Shown: positions 50,878 through 59,596, counted from the stretch's first letter. The stretch: 64,000 nt of DNA from Thermogladius calderae 1633 (GCF_000264495.1 NC_017954.1:868001-932000), one strand, 5' to 3'. The notes: a model not told the origin generated them from the letters alone. Numbers and translations are program-made.

Positions 50878-51804
50878 TTAGGAGACGAGGACCTCCACGT
50901 CTACCTCGAAGACCCTCCCGCCGCGCAGTACCTTGAGCGTCACGTAGCCCCTGTCGATAGCCTCCTCAACCGTCTCCCTCAAGTCGCTGGTCCTCGCGAG
51001 CTCCCTGCCGTCGGCCTCCAAGAGGATGTCCCCGTCTCTCAGTCCACTGTGGTGCGCGGGTGTCCCGGGGATAACCCTGGCCACTATAAGGCCCTTCTTC
51101 ACTCCCAGCTTGTAGAAGCCGGCCACTGTGGGGTTGAGTGGGGCGACGTAGACGCCTATCCACGCCCTGACAGGCCTGCCGTACCTCTCGATCATGAGTA
51201 TGAACCTCTTCACCGTGTTGATGGGTATGGCGAAGCCTATGCCCTGGGCGTAGGGGACGATGGCGGTCGTCACCCCGACGGCCTGGCCGCGGAGGTTGAC
51301 CAGAGGCCCCCCGCTGTTACCCGGGTTTATAGCGGCGTCGGTCTGGACCAGGTCCTCGAGCATAAGCTCCTCGGTGTAGATGTTCCTGCCCGTCGCGCTA
51401 ACGACCCCCATCGTGACGGAGTGCTCGAAGAGCCCCAGGGGCGAGCCGACGGCTAGCACTATCTCGCCGACTCTTATCTGCCTGGAGTCCCCGAGCTCTA
51501 TGGGCGGCCTGTAGTCCGGCACCTCGAGCAGTGCGAGGTCCCTGCTGGCGTCGGCGGCTATCACACCAGCCTCGTGCGAGTAGCCGTCGCTGAAAGTCAC
51601 GGCTACTCTAGAGGCGTTCCTGACGACGTGAGCGTTCGTGACGGCAATGCCCTTCCCCACGATGAAGCCGGAGCCGAACCCCCTCAACGACTCGTAGCCG
51701 AAGAAGAGCAGGGGCACCTTGATCTCTGTGGCCACCGTTATAACCGAGTCCTTGACCCTCTCGACGATGCCCGCGATCTCCTCGTTGAGCTCCTCCAGCC
51801 TCAC
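50878..51804 (-). CDS. HtrA/DegP-type serine protease (S1C) with PDZ domain
   Basis: 308 residues without signal peptide, so cytoplasmic. The triad is His59 (TNAHVV), Asp89 (SRDLALLEV) and Ser165 (NPGNSGGPL), all present. A single PDZ domain follows at about 215-305 (GLIVARVIPGTPAHHSGLRDGDILLEADG). It should degrade or refold damaged proteins under heat or oxidative stress. It is preceded by a small helical protein gene 9 bases upstream in the same operon. Confidence 0.91.
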   Translation of the reverse strand: MRLEELNEEIAGIVERVKDSVITVATEIKVPLLFFGYESLRGFGSGFIVGKGIAVTNAHVVRNASRVAVTFSDGYSHEAGVIAADASRDLALLEVPDYRPPIELGDSRQIRVGEIVLAVGSPLGLFEHSVTMGVVSATGRNIYTEELMLEDLVQTDAAINPGNSGGPLVNLRGQAVGVTTAIVPYAQGIGFAIPINTVKRFILMIERYGRPVRAWIGVYVAPLNPTVAGFYKLGVKKGLIVARVIPGTPAHHSGLRDGDILLEADGRELARTSDLRETVEEAIDRGYVTLKVLRGGRVFEVDVEVLVS

Positions 51805-51813
51805 CTAGACCAC

Positions 51814-52122
51814 CTACTCCTCCCCTGCCTCGACTTTGTAGAGTAGGTACCTGTCGTATAAGTCCGTGGACAGTATGTCGAGGAGGGCGATGAGTATGAG
51901 CTCCTCGTCCTGGCTCAGCTCCTCCTTATTAAGGAGCTCCACAGCCCTCTTGACTATTCCCGCGGCACCCTCCCCGCCCTCGCCCCGCTTCCAGAGGAGC
52001 TCGATGTACTTCGCCTTCATGTTGTTGTAGAGCGTGTCCAGCTCGTCTGCCAGGTCAACGGCCTCGTCCTCGCCCAGTTGGAAGTACCTCTCGACCGCCC
52101 TAGCGAGCTCCCTTCTCTCCAT
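51814..52122 (-). CDS. Small acidic helical protein upstream of htrA, unknown
   Basis: 102 residues, entirely helical and very acidic, without cysteines or known motif. Its stop is 9 bases before the HtrA-like start, so both are co-transcribed; it could be an adaptor or substrate-presenting partner of the protease, which is a guess from the operon only. Confidence 0.55.
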   Translation of the reverse strand: MERRELARAVERYFQLGEDEAVDLADELDTLYNNMKAKYIELLWKRGEGGEGAAGIVKRAVELLNKEELSQDEELILIALLDILSTDLYDRYLLYKVEAGEE

Positions 52123-52148
52123 GAGGACACCTGTCTATAAGTGTGAGC

Positions 52149-52205
52149 AAGGGGCTATATGTACATTACCCCTTAGGCCTACCTAACGCCGCAAACTATT
52201 TTTAC
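52149..52205 (+). promoter_or_regulatory. Inverted repeat and TATA-like box before the Mrp-hydrogenase cluster
   Basis: AAGGGG (52149-52154) and CCCCTT (52169-52174) form an inverted repeat with a 14-base AT-rich centre. A TATA-like CTATTTTTAC follows at 52196-52205, about 40 bases before the first ATG (52241). The repeat lies upstream of the TATA box, where activators bind. Confidence 0.4.
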
Positions 52206-52240
52206 CACGCATACACCTTATTGAGAACCGTGGTCCTGTC

Positions 52241-52519
52241 ATGGTAGAGTTTACGCACCTCCTTTTCGCGATCCTCGCGGCCCCCTACATCGCCGCTGTC
52301 TTGATGTACACCGCTAGGGCGGTGAAGGGGCCCACTGTACCCGACATAATCCTCGCAGTCGACTGCATATCCTACGACCTCGCAGTTTTCCTAGCCCTCC
52401 TCTCGGTCTACTACCAGTCCCCCCTCATGATCGCCCCGGCCATCCTCCTAGCCCTCTGGGCGTACCTACTAGACGTCTTCGCCTCCAAGTACCTGGTCTC
52501 CAAGGAGGTGGGGGCTTGA
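52241..52519 (+). CDS. mnhF: Mrp antiporter subunit F (MnhF/MbhB-like)
   Basis: 92 residues, three membrane segments. The segment AVKGPTVPDIILAVDCISYDLAVFLALLSVY matches the conserved MrpF region (RxxxGPTxxDRIxAxD). Small subunit of a cation/proton antiporter module. First gene of a tightly packed operon; its stop overlaps the next start by 4 bases. Confidence 0.86.
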   Translation: MVEFTHLLFAILAAPYIAAVLMYTARAVKGPTVPDIILAVDCISYDLAVFLALLSVYYQSPLMIAPAILLALWAYLLDVFASKYLVSKEVGA

Positions 52520-52866
52520 CGAGCGACCTCGTCTTCTGGGCGGGGGCCGTGGTGGTCTTGGTAGGAGGGGTCTTCGACTTCATAGCGGGGCTGGGGATGC
52601 TGAGGTTCCCAAACTTCTACGTCAGGCTCCACGCGGCTACGATAGGGGCCATCTACGGCGCTGTCCTACCGCTGATCGGCGTGGCCCTCATGGCCCTCGG
52701 CACGCCTATACCGAACAACGCCTTTATCGCGGGCGGCTGCCTAGCCACAGCACTCGTCCTCTTCCTCGTGGCGCCCATAGGAAGCCACCTGCTAGCTTAC
52801 GCAGCCCACAAGGCGAGGGCGGTGGAGTGGAGCCCCGTCGTGGACCAGCTGGGTGAGGAGGAGTGA
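52516..52866 (+). CDS. mnhG: Mrp antiporter subunit G (MnhG/MbhC-like)
   Basis: 116 residues from a TTG, three membrane segments. FDFIAGLGMLRFPNFYVRLHAATIGAIYGAVLPLIGVAL is the hallmark of MrpG (GxxGxxRFPDxYxRLHAAT). Overlaps both neighbours by 4 bases. Confidence 0.9.
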   Translation: MTSDLVFWAGAVVVLVGGVFDFIAGLGMLRFPNFYVRLHAATIGAIYGAVLPLIGVALMALGTPIPNNAFIAGGCLATALVLFLVAPIGSHLLAYAAHKARAVEWSPVVDQLGEEE

Positions 52867-53111
52867 TACTGGTCTACCTCGCCCTGGTGTTCGCGGGTCT
52901 CCTGAGCACACTATTCACGTACCTGGCTGTCACGGAGAAGGACCTACTGAAGGCAGTGGCCTACTCGGCTGGGCAGAGCATCGCTTACAGTATACTTTTC
53001 CAAGTCTTTGCGGCGACAGACATACTCTTGGCCTACATCGCCATCTCGGTCGGCGTGTACTCCGGACTACTGATATTCATTGTGAGTAAGACCGAGAGGT
53101 TCGAGGTGTAG
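52863..53111 (+). CDS. DUF4040 Mrp/Mbh subunit (MbhD-like)
   Basis: 82 residues, three membrane segments; the LLKAVAYSAGQSIAYSILFQVFAATDILLAYIAISVGVYSGLLIFIV core matches the DUF4040 part of MrpA and MbhD. In Mrp antiporters it helps form the cation path. Confidence 0.82.
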   Translation: MILVYLALVFAGLLSTLFTYLAVTEKDLLKAVAYSAGQSIAYSILFQVFAATDILLAYIAISVGVYSGLLIFIVSKTERFEV

Positions 53112-53114
53112 GCC

Positions 53115-53870
53115 TTGAGCAAAAGGCTGCTGGGTCTAGTCTTCGTCTACTGCCTTGCGATAGCACTGGCCCTACTAGTTTATGCTACTGGCAGCCTCCA
53201 AGCACCCAGCGAGATCAAACGGCTCGGGGTCTTCTACGTGGAGGAGACCTTCTTCGGGAACATGACCGCGATGAGCCCGGAGGCCGTGACCGCTATCGTG
53301 TGGGACTACAGGGGCCTCGACACGGTCTACGAGACCGCAGTCTTCTTCCTCGCCGTAGTAGCGGGTCTAGCCGTGTTCAGGGTATCCAAGACCCCGCCGT
53401 TGAAGAGGGGCGTGGGGCTGACGGAGATATCCCGGACCTCCACGAAGATAGTCGCAGCCCTGATAGTCGTGGTCTCCGCCTCTATAGCCCTCCACGGCCA
53501 CCTGACGCCGGGCGGCGGGTTCCAGGGCGGCTCAACCCTCGCTATAGCCCCCCTACTAGTGATCCCAATATTCTCCTACTACGCGCTCCTCGCGAGGAGG
53601 TTGACCCCGGGCCTCCTCGTCACCCTCAGAGGGCTGGCCCTCACGGCGATAGGCCTAGTGGCGATCCTACCGGTGTTCAAGGGCCTCGAGGTAGTGACAA
53701 ACATAAGGTTCTACCCCGCCTACATCCTGGGCCAGCTCGTCAGCGGTAGCCTGTTCCTCTACAACTCGTCGGAGTACATAGCCGTAGCCTCCGGGTTCGC
53801 TGCGGTTTTCCTCTACCTGTCCTTCGAGGAGGAGTTCTACGAGGAGGAGAGGGGCGAGGACCGTGAGTGA
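53115..53870 (+). CDS. Fused MbhE-MbhF (MrpA C-terminus plus MnhB) subunit
   Basis: 251 residues. The N-terminal 100 residues have one membrane segment and the TAIVWDYRGLDTVYETAVFFLAVVAGL motif of MbhE/MrpA. The remainder is an MnhB domain with the HGHLTPGGGFQGGSTLAIAPLL signature and four membrane segments. In Pyrococcus MBH these are separate genes (mbhE and mbhF), so this is a natural fusion. It ends with an acidic tail that overlaps the next gene by 8 bases. Confidence 0.85.
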   Translation: MSKRLLGLVFVYCLAIALALLVYATGSLQAPSEIKRLGVFYVEETFFGNMTAMSPEAVTAIVWDYRGLDTVYETAVFFLAVVAGLAVFRVSKTPPLKRGVGLTEISRTSTKIVAALIVVVSASIALHGHLTPGGGFQGGSTLAIAPLLVIPIFSYYALLARRLTPGLLVTLRGLALTAIGLVAILPVFKGLEVVTNIRFYPAYILGQLVSGSLFLYNSSEYIAVASGFAAVFLYLSFEEEFYEEERGEDRE

Positions 53871-54255
53871 GGCCGGGCTAGTGTGGAGCCTTCTCGTAGG
53901 GCTGCTGGCAGTCAACCTCCTGGTGTCCGTCTACGGGATTATTTACGGGAGGAGCCTGACGAAGAAGCTTATCTCCCTGACGATCTTCTCGGACACGGTC
54001 TACGTCTTCTTCATAATGGTGGGCTACAGGCTCGTCTACCCCACTGTACCACCAGTCTACGTGGAGCTTACACGCGACCAGCTGGAGTACCTGGCGAAGC
54101 ACGCGGTGGACCCCGTACCCCAGGCCCTCGTATTGACGGGCATAGTCATCGGGATGGCCGTGAACGCCCTGATCGGCTTCGGGATCATTCAGGCCTATAG
54201 GCTGAAGAAGACCGTGACCGCGAGGGAGCTGGTCGGTTTCGAGGAGGTGGAGTAG
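53863..54255 (+). CDS. mnhC: Mrp antiporter subunit C (MnhC/MbhG-like)
   Basis: 130 residues from a GTG, three membrane segments of NuoK/MrpC type (NLLVSVYGIIYGRSLTKKLISLTIFSDTVYVFFIMVGYR, then ALVLTGIVIGMAVNALIGFGIIQAYRLKK). Overlaps the previous gene by 8 bases. Confidence 0.85.
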   Translation: MSEAGLVWSLLVGLLAVNLLVSVYGIIYGRSLTKKLISLTIFSDTVYVFFIMVGYRLVYPTVPPVYVELTRDQLEYLAKHAVDPVPQALVLTGIVIGMAVNALIGFGIIQAYRLKKTVTARELVGFEEVE

Positions 54256-54256
54256 C

Positions 54257-54742
54257 GTGTTCAGAGAGGTCCTAGTCACCCTCTGGCTCTTCCTCTTCTA
54301 CATCGTCTACACCGGTAGCAACACCCCCTACGACGTAGCCACCGGACTAGTCGTCGCCGCGCTCGTCGGGGTCCCCGCCTCGAGAGTACTCGTGTCAGAC
54401 GAGAGGAAGCTACTGGACGTCAAGCGCTACATCCACCTCTTCTACTACGCGCTGAAGTACATGACCGTGATCGAGTTCAAGGCGCACATGGACGTCGTGA
54501 AGAGGGTGTTCACGATGAGGCTGAACCCGGGCATCGTGAAGATACCCGTGTACGCCAAGAGCAGGTACGGGAGGCTGTTGATAGCCGTCTCGATCACCAA
54601 CACACCGGGAACGGTCGTGGTCGACGAGAGAGACGGCTGGTTCTACGTCAACTGGATAGACGTCACCTCGACCAAGCCCGAGGAGGCGAGGCTGGCTATA
54701 AGCGCAGAGTTCGAGGACTACGCCTTCAAGATATTCGAGTAG
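54257..54742 (+). CDS. mnhE: Mrp antiporter subunit E (MnhE/MbhA-like)
   Basis: 161 residues from a GTG. Two or so N-terminal membrane segments and a cytoplasmic domain with the MrpE pattern NPGIVKIPVYAKSRYGRLLIAVSITNTPGTVVVDERDGWFYVNWIDV. Its place late in the operon, after MnhC, differs from Pyrococcus MBH, where the E-type subunit comes first. Confidence 0.87.
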   Translation: MFREVLVTLWLFLFYIVYTGSNTPYDVATGLVVAALVGVPASRVLVSDERKLLDVKRYIHLFYYALKYMTVIEFKAHMDVVKRVFTMRLNPGIVKIPVYAKSRYGRLLIAVSITNTPGTVVVDERDGWFYVNWIDVTSTKPEEARLAISAEFEDYAFKIFE

Positions 54743-54752
54743 GGGTGGGACC

Positions 54753-56324
54753 TTGAAGAGCCTGGTTGGGCTAGTCCCCCTCACCACCGTCCTCGGGGCC
54801 TTCACAACGCCCGTCGTCTACCTCGTCACGAAGTCTAGGAGGGCCACGTTCGCCTACGTGACGCTCTTCTCCTTGTCCGCGCTCGTTCTCAGCCTGGCCG
54901 TCGCCGTGGAGGTCTACGCCGGCAAGGAGGTCGTCGTCTACAACGCGGGAGGGTGGCCGGGGCCTGTCGGGATCGTCTACGTGGTGGACGAGGTCAACGC
55001 CCTCCTCGCGCTGGTGACGGCGCTCGTCTCCTTCCTCGTCTTCGTGTACAGCTACGAGTACATACGCGACTCGGGCTACCCGTGGTACCTGGTGATGCTG
55101 CTCGGGGCCGAGACTGGGCTGCTCGGCGTCATATACACGGGGGACGTCTTCAACCTGTTCGTCATGATCGAGGTCACGGCGATATCCAGCTACGGGCTCG
55201 TCATGTACTACAGGTGGAGAGCCACCTCGATCGTCTCGGGCCTGAAGTACGCCTTTATAGGCGCCCTCGGGACCACGGGCTTCCTCCTCGCACTCGCGAT
55301 AGTGTACGCCGTGTTCGGCAGCCTGAACCTGGTCGACATAGGCCTTAAGGCCATGGGCTACCCTGGCAGCTCGGTGACAGGGGGGCCGCTGGAAGACGCT
55401 GCGCTAGCCGTCGGGCTTGTCCTCGCCCTCTCGCTCTGGGCCTTCACGATCAAGAGCGGTGTTTTCCCCAACCACTTCTGGCTCCCCGACGCCCACCCAG
55501 CCGCCCCCACCCCCGTCTCCGCCCTTCTCAGCGGGCTTGTCGTCAACGCTGGGGCGGTCTCCTTGTACAAGGTGCTGTACCTCGGCTTCAGCGCGTCTCA
55601 GCTACCCGGGGTAAGGGTAGTCGTGGAGTCGGTCTCGCTCATCGCTCTGGTGACGGGGTTGGTCTCCAGCTTCCTGGGAGGCCTGCTAATGGTCGTCCAG
55701 GCAGACGTGAAGAGGCTCATAGCCTACTCTACAGTCATGAACATGGGGTTCGTCTTCATGAGCATAGCTACGCTCTCGCCTATAGGAGTACTGGGCTTCG
55801 TCTACTACACGGTGGTCCACTCGCTGGCTAAGGCCACTCTGTTCCTCTCCGTGGGCCCGGTGATCAGGGCCGCGGCCTCGAGGAGGCTCGACAGCATAGC
55901 GGGCCTCGGGCGGAGTATACTGCCTTCGGGTGTGGCCCTCGCTGTGTCGACCCTTACGCTCGCCGGGATACCGCCTCTACCGGGCTTCCTCGGTAAGCTC
56001 CTGATATACCAGGCCCTCTTCCAGTACAACGTCGCTGCGGCTGTCCTGTTCGTGGTATCAAGCGCTATAGGGCTGGTCTCTTACATGAGGCTCTTCTACG
56101 TCCTCCTCGTCTCCCCACCAACCCAGACCCCTGCGCCCGTTCACGCGCCGCTCATGAAGAGCGTGCTGGTTGTTCTAAGCATCCTCCTCGTCGCGGCGGG
56201 CCTGGTGTTCACCTTCAATAGGGCCGCCTTCGACTACGTGTTCTACGAGCCGGTAAAGGTCGTGGGAGACGTCGCGTCGTACCTCAAGTCTCTGAGCACC
56301 AGTCTCTACGGGCTGCCCGGATAG
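54753..56324 (+). CDS. mnhD: Mrp antiporter subunit D / MbhH-like ion-pumping subunit
   Basis: 523 residues, about 14 membrane segments. Ion-path residues of the NuoL/M/N-MrpD family are present: Glu in NLFVMIEVTAISSYGLVMY (helix 5), Lys in FTIKSGVFPNHFWLPDAHPAAPTPVSALLSG (helix 7), Lys in ADVKRLIAYSTVMNMG (helix 8), and Lys in GFLGKLLIYQALF (helix 12). It should move cations or protons. It ends the Mrp block; a 133-base gap with its own promoter follows. Confidence 0.93.
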   Translation: MKSLVGLVPLTTVLGAFTTPVVYLVTKSRRATFAYVTLFSLSALVLSLAVAVEVYAGKEVVVYNAGGWPGPVGIVYVVDEVNALLALVTALVSFLVFVYSYEYIRDSGYPWYLVMLLGAETGLLGVIYTGDVFNLFVMIEVTAISSYGLVMYYRWRATSIVSGLKYAFIGALGTTGFLLALAIVYAVFGSLNLVDIGLKAMGYPGSSVTGGPLEDAALAVGLVLALSLWAFTIKSGVFPNHFWLPDAHPAAPTPVSALLSGLVVNAGAVSLYKVLYLGFSASQLPGVRVVVESVSLIALVTGLVSSFLGGLLMVVQADVKRLIAYSTVMNMGFVFMSIATLSPIGVLGFVYYTVVHSLAKATLFLSVGPVIRAAASRRLDSIAGLGRSILPSGVALAVSTLTLAGIPPLPGFLGKLLIYQALFQYNVAAAVLFVVSSAIGLVSYMRLFYVLLVSPPTQTPAPVHAPLMKSVLVVLSILLVAAGLVFTFNRAAFDYVFYEPVKVVGDVASYLKSLSTSLYGLPG

Positions 56325-56355
56325 CGCCGTTTTTGCTACCGCTGTCTATATTGTT

Positions 56356-56436
56356 AGTCCCACCCGAGTAGCCCCTCCTTGATCACACAACGAGTGGGAC
56401 TCACGTAAAATTTTGTTTGTATAATGTATTTATAAG
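56356..56436 (+). promoter_or_regulatory. Inverted repeat and TATA box before the oxidoreductase-hydrogenase genes
   Basis: AGTCCCAC (56356-56363) and GTGGGACT (56394-56401) are exact inverted copies 30 bases apart. ATTTATAAG (56428-56436) is a TATA box 22-30 bases before the ATG at 56458, implying a leaderless message. This is the only sizeable gap in the 52-64 kb cluster, so the downstream genes can be controlled separately from the Mrp block. Confidence 0.5.
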
Positions 56437-56457
56437 AGTCAATACGCTTAACTTTAC

Positions 56458-57561
56458 ATGGGGGGCTACTTGGACTACATGAACTTTGCTTTCCTCTGCC
56501 GCAGCAAGCCCACGTCAAAGAATCTGAGGGTCGCGGTGATCGGCGCTGGGCCCGCCGGCCTCGCCGCGACGGGCTACCTTGTCTGCCGGGGCTTCGAGGT
56601 CGACGTCTTCGACAAGCAGCCCCTCCCCGGGGGTATGATGGTCTTCGCGATACCCCCCTGGAGGATCCCGAAGCAGAGGGTGCTCGAAGGCGTCAAGAGG
56701 CTGGAAGAGGTCTTCGGCGTCAGGTTCTACACTAGGACGAAGGTGTTCGCTGGAGAGGTGAGGCACGAGGAGGGAGACTCACTGGTCGAGAAGAGCCTCC
56801 CCCTAGAAGAGGTCGTCAACGACTACCACGCTGTTCTCATCTCGACGGGTACCTGGGAGTCGAAGATCCCGAGGCTCCCGGGCGTGGGCTCCGAGGGGGT
56901 GACCTCGGCCCTCGACTACCTCTACAGGGTTAGAGTCTTCGAGCTCGGCTTCACGGCGTCGCCTCCGCCGAGGTCGAGGAGGGCTGTCGTGATAGGAGGG
57001 GGCTACAGCGCTATCGACGCGGCTGAGCAGGTCAGCAGAATGGGAGGCGACGCGACCATAGTGTACAGGAGGACCATTAGAGAGGCGCCGGCCGGCGTAT
57101 ACGAGGTCGAGAGAGTCAGGAGAGAAGGCGTGGAGTTCGTGGAGCTCGCCTCCCCTGTCGAGGTGGTAGCCGAGAACGGCCGGGTGAAGGGCGTGAGGTT
57201 CCAAAGGATGAGGCTCGGCCCACCAGACGAGTCGGGTAGGCCTCAGCCGGTCCCCATAGAGGGTGCCGACTTCGTCCTAGAGGCAGACCTGGTCATCTTC
57301 GCGACGGGGGAGGCACCCACTCCGCCGGTCTCGCGTAGCGAGGATGTCTTGAGGAAGCTGGGCCTTAGCCTCAAGAAGGACGGGTCTGTATCGGTGAACA
57401 GGATCTACCAGACCAGCAACCCGAAGGTCTTCGCAGCAGGCGACGTGGTGACAGGGCCCTCCAGGGTCGGGCCCGCGGTGAGGTCCGGGCTTTACGCGGG
57501 GAGGTTCGTCGAGAACTGGCTCGAGACGCAACTGGTTAAAGCCCCCTTGACTGCGAGGTGA
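56458..57561 (+). CDS. GltD/NfnB-like NADPH- and FAD-binding oxidoreductase
   Basis: 367 residues. FAD site VIGAGPAGLAATGY near residue 28, the PLPGGMMVFAIPPWRIPK loop typical of GltD, a second Rossmann motif VIGGGYSAIDAAEQ near 178 followed by VYRRTIREAP, whose arginines favour NADPH, and the terminal FAAGDVVTGPSRVGPAVRSG. It lacks the N-terminal cysteine-rich [4Fe-4S] domain of glutamate synthase small subunit, and no glutamate synthase is near. The next gene is a HycB-like ferredoxin, so it probably feeds electrons from NADPH into the hydrogenase or takes them from it. Confidence 0.85.
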   Translation: MGGYLDYMNFAFLCRSKPTSKNLRVAVIGAGPAGLAATGYLVCRGFEVDVFDKQPLPGGMMVFAIPPWRIPKQRVLEGVKRLEEVFGVRFYTRTKVFAGEVRHEEGDSLVEKSLPLEEVVNDYHAVLISTGTWESKIPRLPGVGSEGVTSALDYLYRVRVFELGFTASPPPRSRRAVVIGGGYSAIDAAEQVSRMGGDATIVYRRTIREAPAGVYEVERVRREGVEFVELASPVEVVAENGRVKGVRFQRMRLGPPDESGRPQPVPIEGADFVLEADLVIFATGEAPTPPVSRSEDVLRKLGLSLKKDGSVSVNRIYQTSNPKVFAAGDVVTGPSRVGPAVRSGLYAGRFVENWLETQLVKAPLTAR

Positions 57562-57567
57562 GCTCGC

Positions 57568-58065
57568 GTGGCGTCCGCACCCCAGCCCAAATACCTTAGG
57601 GTCATAGACCTAGGCGCGTGCATAGGCTGCGGCGCGTGTGAGGCGGTGTGCGACTTCCTACACGACGGCAGGCCGTTCATTAAGGTGTACAGGACATCGC
57701 TAGGCCTGGACATACCCCTCTCGTGCTTCCACTGCTCGAAGGCCCCCTGCGTAGAGGTCTGTCCGACGGGCGCCATGACGAGGGACCAGTCCGGGGCGGT
57801 GTACGTGGAGAAGAGCAAGTGCATTGGCTGCCTCGCCTGCCTCTACGCCTGCCCGTTCAGCATACCGGAGCTGGAGCCAGTACTCAAGGTCTCCAGTAAG
57901 TGCGACCTGTGTAAGCCGCTGAGAGAGATGGGGCTGACACCGGGCTGCGTGTCGATGTGCCCAGCCGGCGCGATCCTGTACGGGGAAGAGGCCCTCGTCT
58001 ACGAGGCTGGCAAGAAGAGGATAGCGGAGTCCATGGCCAAGGCAAGGTTCGAGGCGTTAAGGTAG
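57568..58065 (+). CDS. HycB/HydN-like ferredoxin with four [4Fe-4S] clusters
   Basis: 165 residues from a GTG. Sixteen cysteines form four cluster motifs: CIGCGACEAVC, CFHCSKAPCVEVCP, CIGCLACLYACP and CDLC..GCVSMCP. This is the layout of HycB, HydN and DmsB-type electron-transfer subunits. In formate hydrogenlyase HycB links formate dehydrogenase to the hydrogenase; here it follows a GltD-like flavoprotein and most likely links that to the hydrogenase arm. Confidence 0.9.
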   Translation: MASAPQPKYLRVIDLGACIGCGACEAVCDFLHDGRPFIKVYRTSLGLDIPLSCFHCSKAPCVEVCPTGAMTRDQSGAVYVEKSKCIGCLACLYACPFSIPELEPVLKVSSKCDLCKPLREMGLTPGCVSMCPAGAILYGEEALVYEAGKKRIAESMAKARFEALR

Positions 58066-58072
58066 CGGGTAT

Positions 58073-59596
58073 ATGTCGCCCCTCCCCGCGACTACACTGG
58101 CCTTGTCGCTCAGCGCGGCGACCCTAACCCTCTCGGCGGGTAGACGCGGCTCAGCTGGTTTGCTCTTAGCCCTCTCATCAGCTTGTTTGTTCACTTTCGC
58201 CGTGCTCCTCCTGTACAACTACTCTGTAGTCGACTGGGTTTCGCTAGTACTCTCCGTGACGTCTTTCGCTCTAGTAGTAGTCGTCACACTCTACACCACC
58301 TACTACGTGGAAATGGAGAGACTACCGAGGTTCTTCCCCTGGCTAGTCTCGCTATTCGGCTTCTCCATATCTTTGACCTACCTGGCTGTGAACCTCCTCT
58401 TGTTTGTCATAGCCTGGAGCTTCATGGAGATCATCGGCTTCGTGCTCGTCAGGATCGGCGAGGAGTACTCGACGGAGGGGTCGCTGAGGGCTGCCAGGGG
58501 GTACCTGCTCACCTCCACGACCGCTTTCGAGATAACCGTGTTCACGCTCATCGTCCTCTCCGTCCCGTCGATCGTGTCGTCATACAACCCGAGCGTCTTA
58601 TACCAGCCCTTCGCTTCGGTGACCCCGGTTGTGGAGGTCTCTAGCCCGGTGCTCCTAGGCCTTCTCCTGGCAGGTTTTGTTGCAAAGGCAGCTCTCTTCC
58701 CCCTCCACTTCTGGCTACCGGGAGCGCACTCTACAGCGCCCTCGCCCGCGTCCGCCCTGTTGAGCGGCCTTACAACACCTCTCGGCTTCTACGGGCTCTT
58801 CAGGCTGACCGAGATAGTCGACCTTACAGCGTGGTCGCAGCCGCTTGCCTACCTCCTGCTAGCCATGGGTCTGTCCTCCATCGCTTACGCGGGGCTAGAG
58901 GCGCTGGGACAGAGGGACGGCAAGATAATGCTGGCGTACACGACTATCCTGACCAACGGCTTCACAGCCGTGCTCTTCGCGCTCTACTTGTCCAGCCCTG
59001 CCAGCACCCTCCTACTGGTGGCTGTAGTGCTCGTAATGCTCATGCAGATGAGCTACAAGACCGTCCTGTTCTGCGGCATGGGGCTAATAGAGCTCGCGTA
59101 CGGGACGAGGTACATCCAGGGCCTCGCGGGCGTCTCCCAACAGCTGAGGACCTCCAGCCTGGGAGTGTTGATAGCGGTGTACACACTCATCGGAGTGCCC
59201 GGCACGGTCGGTTTCCTAGCGAAGCTCCTGTCGATGTACCTGCTACTCACCGACGTCGTAGAGGGAGGCGGCCCACCAGCGGTCGCGGCTCTAGCGGGGG
59301 CCGTCCTCTACATAGCCCTCTCCGCAGTAGTGGGGGTGAGGGTCCTCTCGGTGTACACGGCGAGCATGAGGTCTAGGAGGCCGTCCCTCGAGTTCAAGCA
59401 ACCGAACACCCCGCTTGAAGCCGCGGTTCTGGTGATGGGCTTGCTGAGCCTCGCCCCGTCAGCCCTGCTACTACAGGGCCTGGGCGGGCCGGGGTGGCTT
59501 GTAGCCCTGGTTGTGTCGACGCTCCCAATCCCGCTCTTGGTCTCCCTGCTACAGACTGCCAGGGTGGTGACAGGCGTTGCCCGAGCCCCTGTTTAA
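58073..59596 (+). CDS. Antiporter-like membrane subunit (HyfB/NuoL-M-N family) 1
   Basis: 507 residues, about 14 membrane segments. Helix-5 Glu (AWSFMEIIGFVLVRI), helix-7 Lys (FVAKAALFPLHFWLPGAHSTAPSPASALLSG), helix-8 Lys (GKIMLAYTTILTNG) and helix-12 Lys (GFLAKLLSMYLLL) are all present, so it should pump. It is one of three such subunits in the cluster. The ATG is 7 bases after the ferredoxin stop, and its end overlaps the next subunit by 20 bases. Confidence 0.88.
   Translation: MSPLPATTLALSLSAATLTLSAGRRGSAGLLLALSSACLFTFAVLLLYNYSVVDWVSLVLSVTSFALVVVVTLYTTYYVEMERLPRFFPWLVSLFGFSISLTYLAVNLLLFVIAWSFMEIIGFVLVRIGEEYSTEGSLRAARGYLLTSTTAFEITVFTLIVLSVPSIVSSYNPSVLYQPFASVTPVVEVSSPVLLGLLLAGFVAKAALFPLHFWLPGAHSTAPSPASALLSGLTTPLGFYGLFRLTEIVDLTAWSQPLAYLLLAMGLSSIAYAGLEALGQRDGKIMLAYTTILTNGFTAVLFALYLSSPASTLLLVAVVLVMLMQMSYKTVLFCGMGLIELAYGTRYIQGLAGVSQQLRTSSLGVLIAVYTLIGVPGTVGFLAKLLSMYLLLTDVVEGGGPPAVAALAGAVLYIALSAVVGVRVLSVYTASMRSRRPSLEFKQPNTPLEAAVLVMGLLSLAPSALLLQGLGGPGWLVALVVSTLPIPLLVSLLQTARVVTGVARAPV

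Noticed and set aside
56458-57561. Glutamate synthase small subunit
   Set aside because: The N-terminal cysteine cluster domain is missing and no large subunit is nearby; the context is hydrogenase-related.
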